This document shows, piece after piece, positions 57,701 through 64,000 of a DNA stretch of 64,000 nucleotides (position 1 is its first letter; the number at the start of each line of letters is the position of its first letter). The DNA is from an uncultured Holdemanella sp. (GTDB lineage: Bacteria; Bacillota_I; Bacilli_A; Erysipelotrichales; Erysipelotrichaceae). Under the pieces are notes generated by a model. It saw only the letters and a program-made list of their open reading frames with translations, was not told the origin of the DNA and did not search any database. Position numbers and translations under genes: made by a program. Location of the stretch: positions 14,800 to 78,799 of the forward strand of contig CAAEDN010000065.1 of the NCBI GenBank assembly GCA_900754615.1. The letters run 5' to 3'.

Positions 57701-58409
57701 TAATAATTTAACTGTAGAAAATATTCAAAAGAGTATTGAAACATTAGCAGATGAAATCAGTACAGCACAAATCTTGATGATTGTTGGTGGATTTAGTAGT
57801 GGAGATGAACCTGATGGTTCAGGTAAATTTATTGCGAATGTATTAAGAAATCCAAAGATTGCTGAAGCAATCGATACAATGCGTGCAAATGATGGTTTAA
57901 TTTTAGGTATCTGTAATGGATTCCAGGCTTTGATTAAATCTGGATTGTTGCCTTATGGTGATATTGAAAAATTGGATGTAGAAAATCCAACATTATTTAG
58001 AAATAATATCAACCGCCACGTTTCTCATATTGCACGTACTCGTATCACAAGTAATGCGTCACCTTGGTTAGCTGGCATGAAAGCAGGAAGTGTATATTCT
58101 GTAGCTGTGAGTCATGGTGAAGGTAAATTCGTTGCGAGTGAAGAAGTGTTAAATAAATTAATTGAAAATGGTCAAGTTGCAACGCAATATGTAAATGAAA
58201 GTGGTATACCAACAATGGATGGTAAAGATAACTTGAATGGTTCAAGTATGGCTATTGAAGGTATTTTCTCTGAAGATGGAAAAATCTTTGGTAAGATGGG
58301 TCATAGTGAACGTTATGAAAAGGGATTATTCCAAAATATTGCAGGTAATAAAGACCAAGATATTTTTGCAAATGGTGTTCGTTATTTTACACACAAGCAG
58401 GTGAAGTAG
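54708..58409 (+). CDS. purL: Phosphoribosylformylglycinamidine synthase, single-chain type
   Basis: At 1233 residues this is the large one-polypeptide form that carries synthetase and glutaminase together, rather than the PurS/PurL/PurQ form of Bacillus. The synthetase part has LDTYWSDHCRHTTFET, the KNETHNHPTEIEPFGGASTC segment and GGKDSMSGT. The glutaminase at the C-terminus begins PGQNCEFDT and has its nucleophile Cys at about residue 1069 (GICNGFQALIKSGLLP) and His in SHGEGKF. So this operon keeps one intact glutaminase, unlike its PurF. AAGGAG precedes ATG 54708. Confidence 0.97.
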   Translation: MDTRIFVHKKEQFQVESESLAAELRQSLSLGNDFGLTKYNLYDIFNADENDIELLKKNVCSEVVTDDVYDSVDLTGKSYLAYEFLPGQYDQRADSAMQCLMLLNNKQTVRIHSGTLLVFLNPVDEETLDKITHYIVNPVEARVKDLSVLVDDQDVDVKDVPVLEGFTTKTKEELDSLRTTLGLAMSQADIEHVQRYFAKEEKRDCTMTELRVLDTYWSDHCRHTTFETVLDDVCFHLDTLSDELQASYDKYLKLRQEVHGNRKEKTLMDMATIAGKYLRKQGKLDDMEITDEINACSVEITVDVDGKDEQWLLMFKNETHNHPTEIEPFGGASTCIGGAIRDPLSGRSYVYQAMRITGAGDITKPISETLEHKLPQSKISKTAAHGYSSYGNQIGLATTFVDEIYDDGYVAKRMEVGAVVGAAPKSHVKREQPQPGDIIVMIGGATGRDGIGGATGSSKEHNETSLEKCSSEVQKGNALIERKLQRLFRNPACTKLIKKANDFGAGGVSVAVGELADGLDINLDAVPVKYQGLDGTELAISESQERMAVCIEAKDFEKFKEEAYKENLDAIKVADVTDTNRLVMKWRGETIVNMSRAFLDTNGVRQHQVVDVCENEYDEHPFDAVTSDLNTVLQDANVASQIGLAEMFDASIGKSTVLMPFGGKYQLTPEEGSVQKLPVHGMTNTCSVMTYGYDPKVSKYSPYLGASYSVVEALARITALGADYKKCRLSNQEYFEHLGTDAQKWGQPFEALLGLIDAQLAFETPSIGGKDSMSGTYKDIHVPPTVITFAVTTAKTDDIVSASFKNPGDYVYLVKHTPVKNHVPNYEQLKENFETVHKFMQEKKIVAASTIKFGGLGATVAKMAFGSKVGVAINTEEDLYGFNLGSMIVETTESIQDEHLELIGILNDDSKIVLNDETVEIEEALKAWTKRYSEIYPMIVDEGKETLETPLNDAEMPMSKVVVEKPKVIIPIFPGQNCEFDTTAKFERAGAEVKQVVFNNLTVENIQKSIETLADEISTAQILMIVGGFSSGDEPDGSGKFIANVLRNPKIAEAIDTMRANDGLILGICNGFQALIKSGLLPYGDIEKLDVENPTLFRNNINRHVSHIARTRITSNASPWLAGMKAGSVYSVAVSHGEGKFVASEEVLNKLIENGQVATQYVNESGIPTMDGKDNLNGSSMAIEGIFSEDGKIFGKMGHSERYEKGLFQNIAGNKDQDIFANGVRYFTHKQVK

Positions 58410-58410
58410 A

Positions 58411-59790
58411 ATGGCATTGAAAAAAGTAGTTCAAGATTCTTCTGGGATCGTAGGCTTGTTCAATATTGAGCAAGCCGCCCAGAATATCTATTTAGCAATG
58501 CATGCAATTCAGCATCGTGGGCAAGATGGTGTTGGTTTAGCGGTTAGTGATGGAAAGAATGTTGTTTGTAAAAAAGGGCTTGGTCTATTATCAGAAAATT
58601 TAAAACAAGATACGTTAAATTCTTTAGAGGGGAATATAGCGATTGGTCAACTTCGTATGGCAACAGAAAATGATTCTCAATTAGAAAATGTTCAGCCGAT
58701 CATGGTGCGTAGTCACCAAAGATATTTTGCGGTTGTATCAAGTGGAATGATCACGAATGCGATTTCTTTAAGAACAAAGCTAGAAAATGAAGGATTGATT
58801 TTTCAAGGAACAAGTGATTCGGAATTGTTGGCACATTTGATTCAATTAAATCCGGGTTCTTTTGAAGAAAAGATTTTGAAAGCTTGTCAGATGATGAGTG
58901 GTGCTTATACATTTATGGTTATTACAAAGGATAGTTTATATGTGGTAAGAGATCCTCATGGAATTCGCTCGCTATATATTTCCAAAGTGGATGATGGATA
59001 TTGTGTAAGCAGTGAGACTTGCTCATTCCCTATTCTTGGTGGAGAGTTTGTTCGTGAAGTGAATCCAGGTGAATTGATTTGTTTTGGTCGCGAAGGAATG
59101 AAATCTTATTCAGTCAGTGATAAAACAGAAACAAAGGCCTGTGCTTTAGAATATGTATATTATTCTAGACCAGATAGTATTCATAATGGATTGACTGTGC
59201 ACGAAGTAAGAAAAAAATGTGGATATTATTTGGCTAAAGAAGAAGATGTTAAGGCGGATATCGTTGTAGGTGTTCCTGATTCTGCTTTAAGTGCAGCAGC
59301 TAGTTTTGCTAGAACATTGAATGTCCCATATGAAACAGGATTGATTAAGAATCGTTATATTGGCTCTACATTTATTCGTCCAACAGAGCAGCAAAGAATG
59401 CAAGGTATGCGTGTTCGTCTGAATGCGATTAGTTCCGTTGTAAAAGGAAAAAGTGTATATCTAGTTGATGATAGTGTTGTTAAAGGTTTTACATCGCGTA
59501 GAATATGTCAGTTATTAAAAGAGGCAGGGGCAAAAGAAGTTCATTTGCGAATTGCTTCTCCAATGTTGAAGTATCCTTGTTTGTATGGAGCAGATTCAAC
59601 AGCACAAAAAGATTTAGCTGCATATAATTATGAATTAGATGAAATGGAGCAATTGTTCCAAGTGGATTCATTGCATTTCTTAAGTGTTGAAGATTTTAAA
59701 AAGTGTGTGCCTGAAACAAGTTGTTTAGCTTGTTGCACAGGCGAATATCCAGAAGATTTACAAGATTATAAAGATGAGGTAAAGGAGTAG
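58411..59790 (+). CDS. purF: Amidophosphoribosyltransferase with degenerate glutaminase site
   Basis: PurF makes phosphoribosylamine from PRPP. This 459-residue protein keeps a full phosphoribosyltransferase half: YYSRPDSIHNG, GVPDSALSAAA, GLIKNRYIGSTFI and the PRPP loop VYLVDDSVVKGFTSRR. The iron-sulfur Cys positions (KACALEY-type, YPCLYG, CLACCTGEYP) are also kept. The N-terminal glutaminase is altered: the usual EECG nucleophile region reads DSSG, so the catalytic Cys is Ser11, and the usual HNGNL oxyanion loop reads SSGMI. The Arg of the GHxRYAT motif remains as GQLRMAT. It may use free ammonia, or a second PurF may exist elsewhere. It begins 1 base after purL. Confidence 0.95.
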   Translation: MALKKVVQDSSGIVGLFNIEQAAQNIYLAMHAIQHRGQDGVGLAVSDGKNVVCKKGLGLLSENLKQDTLNSLEGNIAIGQLRMATENDSQLENVQPIMVRSHQRYFAVVSSGMITNAISLRTKLENEGLIFQGTSDSELLAHLIQLNPGSFEEKILKACQMMSGAYTFMVITKDSLYVVRDPHGIRSLYISKVDDGYCVSSETCSFPILGGEFVREVNPGELICFGREGMKSYSVSDKTETKACALEYVYYSRPDSIHNGLTVHEVRKKCGYYLAKEEDVKADIVVGVPDSALSAAASFARTLNVPYETGLIKNRYIGSTFIRPTEQQRMQGMRVRLNAISSVVKGKSVYLVDDSVVKGFTSRRICQLLKEAGAKEVHLRIASPMLKYPCLYGADSTAQKDLAAYNYELDEMEQLFQVDSLHFLSVEDFKKCVPETSCLACCTGEYPEDLQDYKDEVKE

Positions 59791-59793
59791 AAT

Positions 59794-60825
59794 ATGGCAG
59801 AACATTATGCAGCAGCAGGCGTTAGTTTAGAGGCAGGATATAAATCTGTTGAATTAATTAAAGAGCACGTTAAGAAAACGATGCGTCCAGAAGTACTAGG
59901 TGGACTTGGTGGTTTCTCAGGAGCTTTCTCATTATCAAAAATCAAAGATATGGAAGAACCTGTTTTACTTTCTGGTACAGATGGTTGTGGAACAAAAGTT
60001 AAACTTGCAATGGTTATGGATAAACATGACACAATCGGTATTGATGCCGTTGCAATGTGTGTAAATGATATTGCATGTGCCGGAGGAGAACCATTATTCT
60101 TCTTAGACTACATCGCATGTGGAAAGAATGTTCCAGAAAAAATTGCAGACATCGTCAAGGGTGTTTCTGAGGGTTGTTTACAATCTGAAGCAGCACTAAT
60201 CGGTGGGGAAACAGCAGAACATCCAGGTTTAATGCCAGAAGATGATTATGATTTAGCTGGTTTTGCCGTAGGTGTTTGCGACAAAAAAGATATGATTACA
60301 GGAAAAGATTTAAATGTGGGAGATGTTTTAATTGGACTTCCTTCAACTGGAGTTCATAGTAACGGATTTTCATTGGTTCGTAATGTATTTGATATTACAA
60401 AAGAGTCTTTAGATACATATTATGATGAGTTAGGTAAAACTTTAGGAGAAGCATTATTGGCTCCTACGAAGATTTATGTAAAAGCTTTAAAACATATCAA
60501 GGCTAATGGCATCACTTTAAAGGCTTGCAGCCATATCACTGGTGGTGGATTCTATGAAAACGTACCTCGTATGTTGAAGGAAGGTATGGGTGTTGAAATC
60601 GATACGAAAGCTTTCCCAAAACCTCCAATTTTTGATTTAATTCAAAAGAATGGTGATATTTCAACGAAAGAAATGTATAACGTATTTAACATGGGATTAG
60701 GTTTTGTGATGGCTGTAGATCCTGCTGACGTAGAAAAAGTACAGACAGTATTAAATGAAATCAATGAACCTAGTTATGTAGTTGGAAAAGTAACTGAAAC
60801 TGGACAGGTAGATGTGCAATGGTAA
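59794..60825 (+). CDS. purM: Phosphoribosylformylglycinamidine cyclo-ligase
   Basis: This 343-residue AIR synthetase has the expected motifs: GGFSGAFSLS, LLSGTDGCGTKVKLA, DAVAMCVNDIACAGGEPLFFLDYIACGK and GLPSTGVHSNGFSLVR. The ATP-grasp-like PurM fold is complete and the length is typical. AAAGGAG precedes ATG 59794, 3 bases after the purF stop. It overlaps purN by 7 bases. Confidence 0.98.
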   Translation: MAEHYAAAGVSLEAGYKSVELIKEHVKKTMRPEVLGGLGGFSGAFSLSKIKDMEEPVLLSGTDGCGTKVKLAMVMDKHDTIGIDAVAMCVNDIACAGGEPLFFLDYIACGKNVPEKIADIVKGVSEGCLQSEAALIGGETAEHPGLMPEDDYDLAGFAVGVCDKKDMITGKDLNVGDVLIGLPSTGVHSNGFSLVRNVFDITKESLDTYYDELGKTLGEALLAPTKIYVKALKHIKANGITLKACSHITGGGFYENVPRMLKEGMGVEIDTKAFPKPPIFDLIQKNGDISTKEMYNVFNMGLGFVMAVDPADVEKVQTVLNEINEPSYVVGKVTETGQVDVQW

Positions 60826-61400
60826 ATATTGCGGTATTTGCGAGCGGCTCTGGTACGAATTTCGAAACGATTTTATCCCATATCGAAGACGGTTCTTTAC
60901 ATGTAAATTGTGCTTGTCTTATTGTGGATAAAGAAAATGCATTTGCGAGAGTCCGCGCACATAATCATGGAATTGAGGAGTTTTACTTTAACCCTAAAGA
61001 ATTTGATGGCAAAGCAAGTTATGAATCAGCTATTTTAGAAGTATTGAAAGAAAAAAAGGTAGATTTGATTGTGTTAAGTGGATATATGCGTTTTATTGGT
61101 CATACTTTATTGAGTGCTTATCCAAATCGTATTATCAATTTGCATCCGGCTTATTTACCTGAATTTCCGGGAGCCCATAGCATTCAGGATGCATATGAGG
61201 CAAAAGTATCTCAAACAGGGGTAACTGTTCATTTTGTGGATGAAGGTGTAGATACTGGACCGATTATTCGTCAAGAAAGAGTTGCGATTGATCCGTCTTG
61301 GGATTTAGAAACTTTAGAATCGCATGTACATGCGATGGAATATAATTTATTTTGGCAAGTCATCGAACAAGTGGCGAAGAATATAGAGGAGGAAAAATAA
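60819..61400 (+). CDS. purN: Phosphoribosylglycinamide formyltransferase
   Basis: This 193-residue folate-dependent enzyme has [13 protein letters not shown] at the N-terminus and catalytic Asn and His in [14 protein letters not shown], with the Asp in [11 protein letters not shown]. The usual HPSLLP is HPAYLP, as in a number of Bacillota and eukaryotic homologues. It shares TAATG with purH. Confidence 0.97.
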   Translation: MVNIAVFASGSGTNFETILSHIEDGSLHVNCACLIVDKENAFARVRAHNHGIEEFYFNPKEFDGKASYESAILEVLKEKKVDLIVLSGYMRFIGHTLLSAYPNRIINLHPAYLPEFPGAHSIQDAYEAKVSQTGVTVHFVDEGVDTGPIIRQERVAIDPSWDLETLESHVHAMEYNLFWQVIEQVAKNIEEEK

Positions 61401-62932
61401 TGAAGCGTGCATTGGTAAGTGTATCCGATAAAACAGGTCTTGTTGAATTTGTACAAGGATTAGTAGATTGTGGATATGAAATTATTTCTACTGGAGGGAC
61501 AAAGAAAGCTTTAGAAGCAGCAGGAATTCATCCAATTGGAATTAGTGATGTGACTGGTTTTCCAGAAATAATGGATGGTCGTGTAAAAACCTTACATCCA
61601 AAAGTTCATGGTGCATTGCTTTGCGTTCGTTCTAATCCGGATCATGTTCGTCAGTTAAAGGAACTAGGAATTGAGTATATTGATTTGGTATGTGTGAATC
61701 TATATCCTTTTAAAGAAACTGTATTAAAACCAGGTGTAACACACGAAGAAATCATTGAAAATATTGATATTGGTGGACCTAGCATGCTTCGTAGTGCTTC
61801 TAAAAACTATCAAAGTATTCCAGTCCTTTGTGATCCAAAAGATTATGACAAGGTTCTTGAAGAAATTAGAGAAAATCAAGAAACAACATTGGAAACTCGT
61901 GAACGTCTAGCGGCAAAAGTATTCCGCCACACAGCACGTTATGATGCAATGATTGCAGATTACTTAACTAAGAAGACACACGAAGAATTCCCTGAAAGCA
62001 TGACAATTACTTTTGATAAAGTTCAAGACTTACGTTATGGTGAAAACCCACATCAAAAAGCAGCTTTCTATAAAGGAATGAATCCTCAATATTCTTTGGC
62101 AAACGCAAAACAGCTTCATGGTAAAGAATTGTCTTATAACAATATTCAAGATGGAAATGCAGCTATTGAAATCTTAAAAGATTTTGAAGGACAATATGCA
62201 GCTGTTGGTGTAAAACATATGAATCCATGTGGAGTTGGTATTGGTGAAAATATTGAAGCGGCTTGGGATAAAGCATATGAAGCAGATTCAATTTCAATTT
62301 TTGGTGGTATCGTAGCATTGAACGCAAAGGTTGAAAAAGGATTGGCTGAAAAATTATCAAAGATTTTCTTGGAAATCATTATTGCTCCTGAGTTCTCTGA
62401 TGAAGCATTGGAAATTTTAACGCGTAAGAAAAATATTCGATTAATGCAATTAGATACTAGCTTATCTGTTTCAAGTGCGTTAAAATATACAAATGTCAAT
62501 GATGGTCTATTGGTTCAAGAGATGGATCAGCATACAATCAAGGCAGAAGATTTAAAATGTGTGACAAATCGTAAACCAACTGAAGAGGAAATTCAACAAT
62601 TGTTGTTTGGATGGAAAGTTGTTAAACACGTAAAATCAAATGCAATTGTATTGGCTAAAGATGATATGACAATTGGTGTCGGTGCTGGTCAAATGAATCG
62701 TGTTGGTGCTGCTAAGATTGCGATTGAGCAAGCTGGTGAAAAGGCAAAAGGTTCAGTTTTAGCTAGTGATGCATTTTTCCCTATGCCAGATACAGTTCAG
62801 GAAGCTATTAAAGCGGGTGTAACTGCCATTATTCAGCCGGGTGGATCAATCAAAGATCAACTTTCAATAGATGAATGTAACGAACACGGAATTGCGATGG
62901 TATTTACAGGCGTTCGTCATTTTAAACATTAA
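61400..62932 (+). CDS. purH: Bifunctional AICAR transformylase/IMP cyclohydrolase
   Basis: This 510-residue protein catalyses the last two steps to IMP. The N-terminal cyclohydrolase domain has [18 protein letters not shown] and [14 protein letters not shown]. The transformylase domain has [23 protein letters not shown] and the C-terminal [11 protein letters not shown] chose ATG 61400 after GAGGAGGA; the frame extends 16 codons further without family similarity. It is the last gene of the operon; purD does not follow. Confidence 0.98.
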   Translation: MKRALVSVSDKTGLVEFVQGLVDCGYEIISTGGTKKALEAAGIHPIGISDVTGFPEIMDGRVKTLHPKVHGALLCVRSNPDHVRQLKELGIEYIDLVCVNLYPFKETVLKPGVTHEEIIENIDIGGPSMLRSASKNYQSIPVLCDPKDYDKVLEEIRENQETTLETRERLAAKVFRHTARYDAMIADYLTKKTHEEFPESMTITFDKVQDLRYGENPHQKAAFYKGMNPQYSLANAKQLHGKELSYNNIQDGNAAIEILKDFEGQYAAVGVKHMNPCGVGIGENIEAAWDKAYEADSISIFGGIVALNAKVEKGLAEKLSKIFLEIIIAPEFSDEALEILTRKKNIRLMQLDTSLSVSSALKYTNVNDGLLVQEMDQHTIKAEDLKCVTNRKPTEEEIQQLLFGWKVVKHVKSNAIVLAKDDMTIGVGAGQMNRVGAAKIAIEQAGEKAKGSVLASDAFFPMPDTVQEAIKAGVTAIIQPGGSIKDQLSIDECNEHGIAMVFTGVRHFKH

Positions 62933-62937
62933 TACAT

Positions 62938-62964
62938 AAAAGAGTCTAAATAGGCTCTTTTTAC
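62938..62964 (+). terminator. Terminator of the purine operon
   Basis: AAAAGAGTCT pairs with AGGCTCTTTT around a 4-base loop, ending in T-rich sequence. Confidence 0.8.
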
Positions 62965-62983
62965 ATGTGGAAAGGGCCTATTT

Positions 62984-63886
62984 ATGAAAAATAAAAAGAA
63001 AACCAAGATGATTTTAATACTGTCAAGTATCCTAATCGTTCTTTGTATGTTAGTGCTAGAAGTAAAAAGTAAACAAAATAATTTAATCAATCGTGCTTCT
63101 GAAATTGAGGAAGATCAGAATACGAAAGTTAAAGAAAGTAACAATAGTAAGTATATTGATACAGCATTAGCAAAAGAGATTGAAGCCTATTTAAGAGATA
63201 ATGATATTGATCATGAAGACATATCTTATTGTATAAAGGATTTAAAACACAATATTACATATAGTATGAATGAGAATGAAGAATTTGTGGCAGCAAGTAC
63301 TTATAAATTGCCATTAACGATGTTATATTACGATATGGTAAACGAGGGCGAATATGATTTGGAAACAACATTTACATATAGTGTATATATGCATGAAGAT
63401 GTGGGGGTTATTAGCTCAAGTTATGGTATTGGAAGTCAAATTCCATTAAAAGATATTTTAGATTTTATGATTTTATATTCGGATAATGATGCGGCGCATA
63501 TATTATATGAAAACTTAGGTGGATGGAAAGCATATAAACAAGCAATGCAGAAATATACGGGCGCGATAAGTGAAAACTATTATTCTATAGATAATGTAAC
63601 AACCGCAAAAACGATGAATGATGTGTCTTCATATTTGTATAAACATAAAAAAGATTATAAGGATTTGATTAAAAATATGGAAAAGGCAGAACCAGGAGAA
63701 TATCTAGACAAGGTTATTCAACAAAAAATGCCACAAAAATATGGAATGTGTAATTATACCTATAATAGTGTAGGCTTTGTAGATTGCGAAACACCATATA
63801 GTATTGTTGTATTAACGAATCTTGGTGAAAAGGGTGTTGATGTAATGGCGGAAATTAATAATATAGTATATTCGCATTTTAAATAA
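62984..63886 (+). CDS. Membrane-anchored class A beta-lactamase-like serine hydrolase
   Basis: This 300-residue protein has one N-terminal membrane helix (about residues 8-28), a charged linker, and then a penicillin-recognising fold. The active-site motif is ASTYKLPL (SxxK, Ser at about residue 106) and the second motif is YSDNDAA (SDN). A clear KTG is not seen; a region such as KYGMCNYTYNSVGFVD may take that place. It could be a cell-wall carboxypeptidase-like enzyme or a beta-lactamase relative; resistance cannot be inferred. GAAAGGGC lies upstream of ATG 62984. It is monocistronic. Confidence 0.8.
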   Translation: MKNKKKTKMILILSSILIVLCMLVLEVKSKQNNLINRASEIEEDQNTKVKESNNSKYIDTALAKEIEAYLRDNDIDHEDISYCIKDLKHNITYSMNENEEFVAASTYKLPLTMLYYDMVNEGEYDLETTFTYSVYMHEDVGVISSSYGIGSQIPLKDILDFMILYSDNDAAHILYENLGGWKAYKQAMQKYTGAISENYYSIDNVTTAKTMNDVSSYLYKHKKDYKDLIKNMEKAEPGEYLDKVIQQKMPQKYGMCNYTYNSVGFVDCETPYSIVVLTNLGEKGVDVMAEINNIVYSHFK

Positions 63887-63907
63887 GGTTCTTTTGGACC
63901 TTTTTTT
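63885..63907 (+). terminator. Terminator of the serine hydrolase gene
   Basis: AAGGTTC / GGACCTT pairs around TTTT and is followed by a T run, overlapping the stop codon. Confidence 0.8.
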
Positions 63908-64000
63908 AAAGCAGCCGATGTAAGCGTATACAGTAAAAAAGATGAAAAAAACATAAAAAAAACCAAAAAAACATTTGACGAAGTGAAAAGTATTTGGTAA

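Noticed and set aside
62984..63886. Calling the serine hydrolase an antibiotic-resistance beta-lactamase
   Set aside because: SxxK and SDN are present, but there is no clear KTG or resistance context, and housekeeping members of this fold are common.
63887..64000. Open frame continuing in the same phase after the serine hydrolase stop (GSFGPFFKAADVSVYS and onward)
   Set aside because: The first part is simply the terminator hairpin read as codons, the rest is a Lys-rich low-complexity run with no start codon or ribosome binding site, and I recognise no family.

Overview
The window looks like chromosome from a low-GC Bacillota bacterium. An Erysipelotrichia-like, gut-type anaerobe fits best: codon use is AT-rich, Shine-Dalgarno sites are strong, there is an oxygen-sensitive glycyl radical enzyme, there are many lipoproteins, and no respiratory or sporulation genes are seen. 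The genus is not determined. I see no rRNA, tRNA, CRISPR array, prophage or intact insertion sequence.

Layout. 0.1-3.3 kb: a DNA-binding coiled-coil protein, a CYTH-domain protein, NAD kinase and a RodA/FtsW SEDS protein. 3.3-11.6 kb: mutS-mutL-miaA-tcdA, a lipid kinase and a CNNM/CorC membrane protein. 11.6-12.7 kb: a PLP-homeostasis protein and a DUF2798 membrane protein. 12.8-19.7 kb: an exported PIG-L deacetylase with a two-component system, divergent from a YfhO/GtrA/CsbB-type extracytoplasmic glycosylation module. 19.7-21.5 kb: alpha-L-fucosidase and a SRAP protein. 21.6-27.5 kb: an AprA-like flavoprotein, ferredoxin, family 5 solute-binding lipoprotein, M42 peptidase and D-2-hydroxyacid dehydrogenase. 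27.5-30.5 kb: a MacB/FtsX-type ABC exporter behind an unusual operator array. 30.6-36.5 kb: the F-type ATP synthase operon on the minus strand, with a delta-alpha fusion. 36.8-39.4 kb: a zinc/cadmium efflux locus. 39.5-43.8 kb: purC, tmk, holB, ricT and rsmI. 44.0-52.6 kb: two more solute-binding lipoproteins flanking a transposase remnant and a glycyl radical enzyme locus with its activase and a DeoR regulator. 52.7-63.9 kb: a MATE transporter, the purE-L-F-M-N-H operon and a serine hydrolase.

The strongest unusual signals are these. (1) A tRNA-Trp-type T-box is followed by a 10-codon leader ORF with three consecutive Trp codons, placed just before an orphan solute-binding lipoprotein. This is the dual sensing layout known from the Bacillus subtilis anti-TRAP operon, here on an apparent uptake protein. 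(2) ATP synthase alpha carries the C-terminal part of delta at its N-terminus, and no delta gene is present. (3) PurF has Ser in place of its catalytic Cys and a degraded glutaminase oxyanion loop, while its phosphoribosyltransferase half looks intact. (4) A 16-codon leader ORF ends in a terminator hairpin directly before purE. (5) Four alternating GTTAG/CTAAC half-sites lie at exact 11-bp spacing before the ABC exporter. (6) Three close solute-binding paralogues occur with no permease or ATPase genes nearby.
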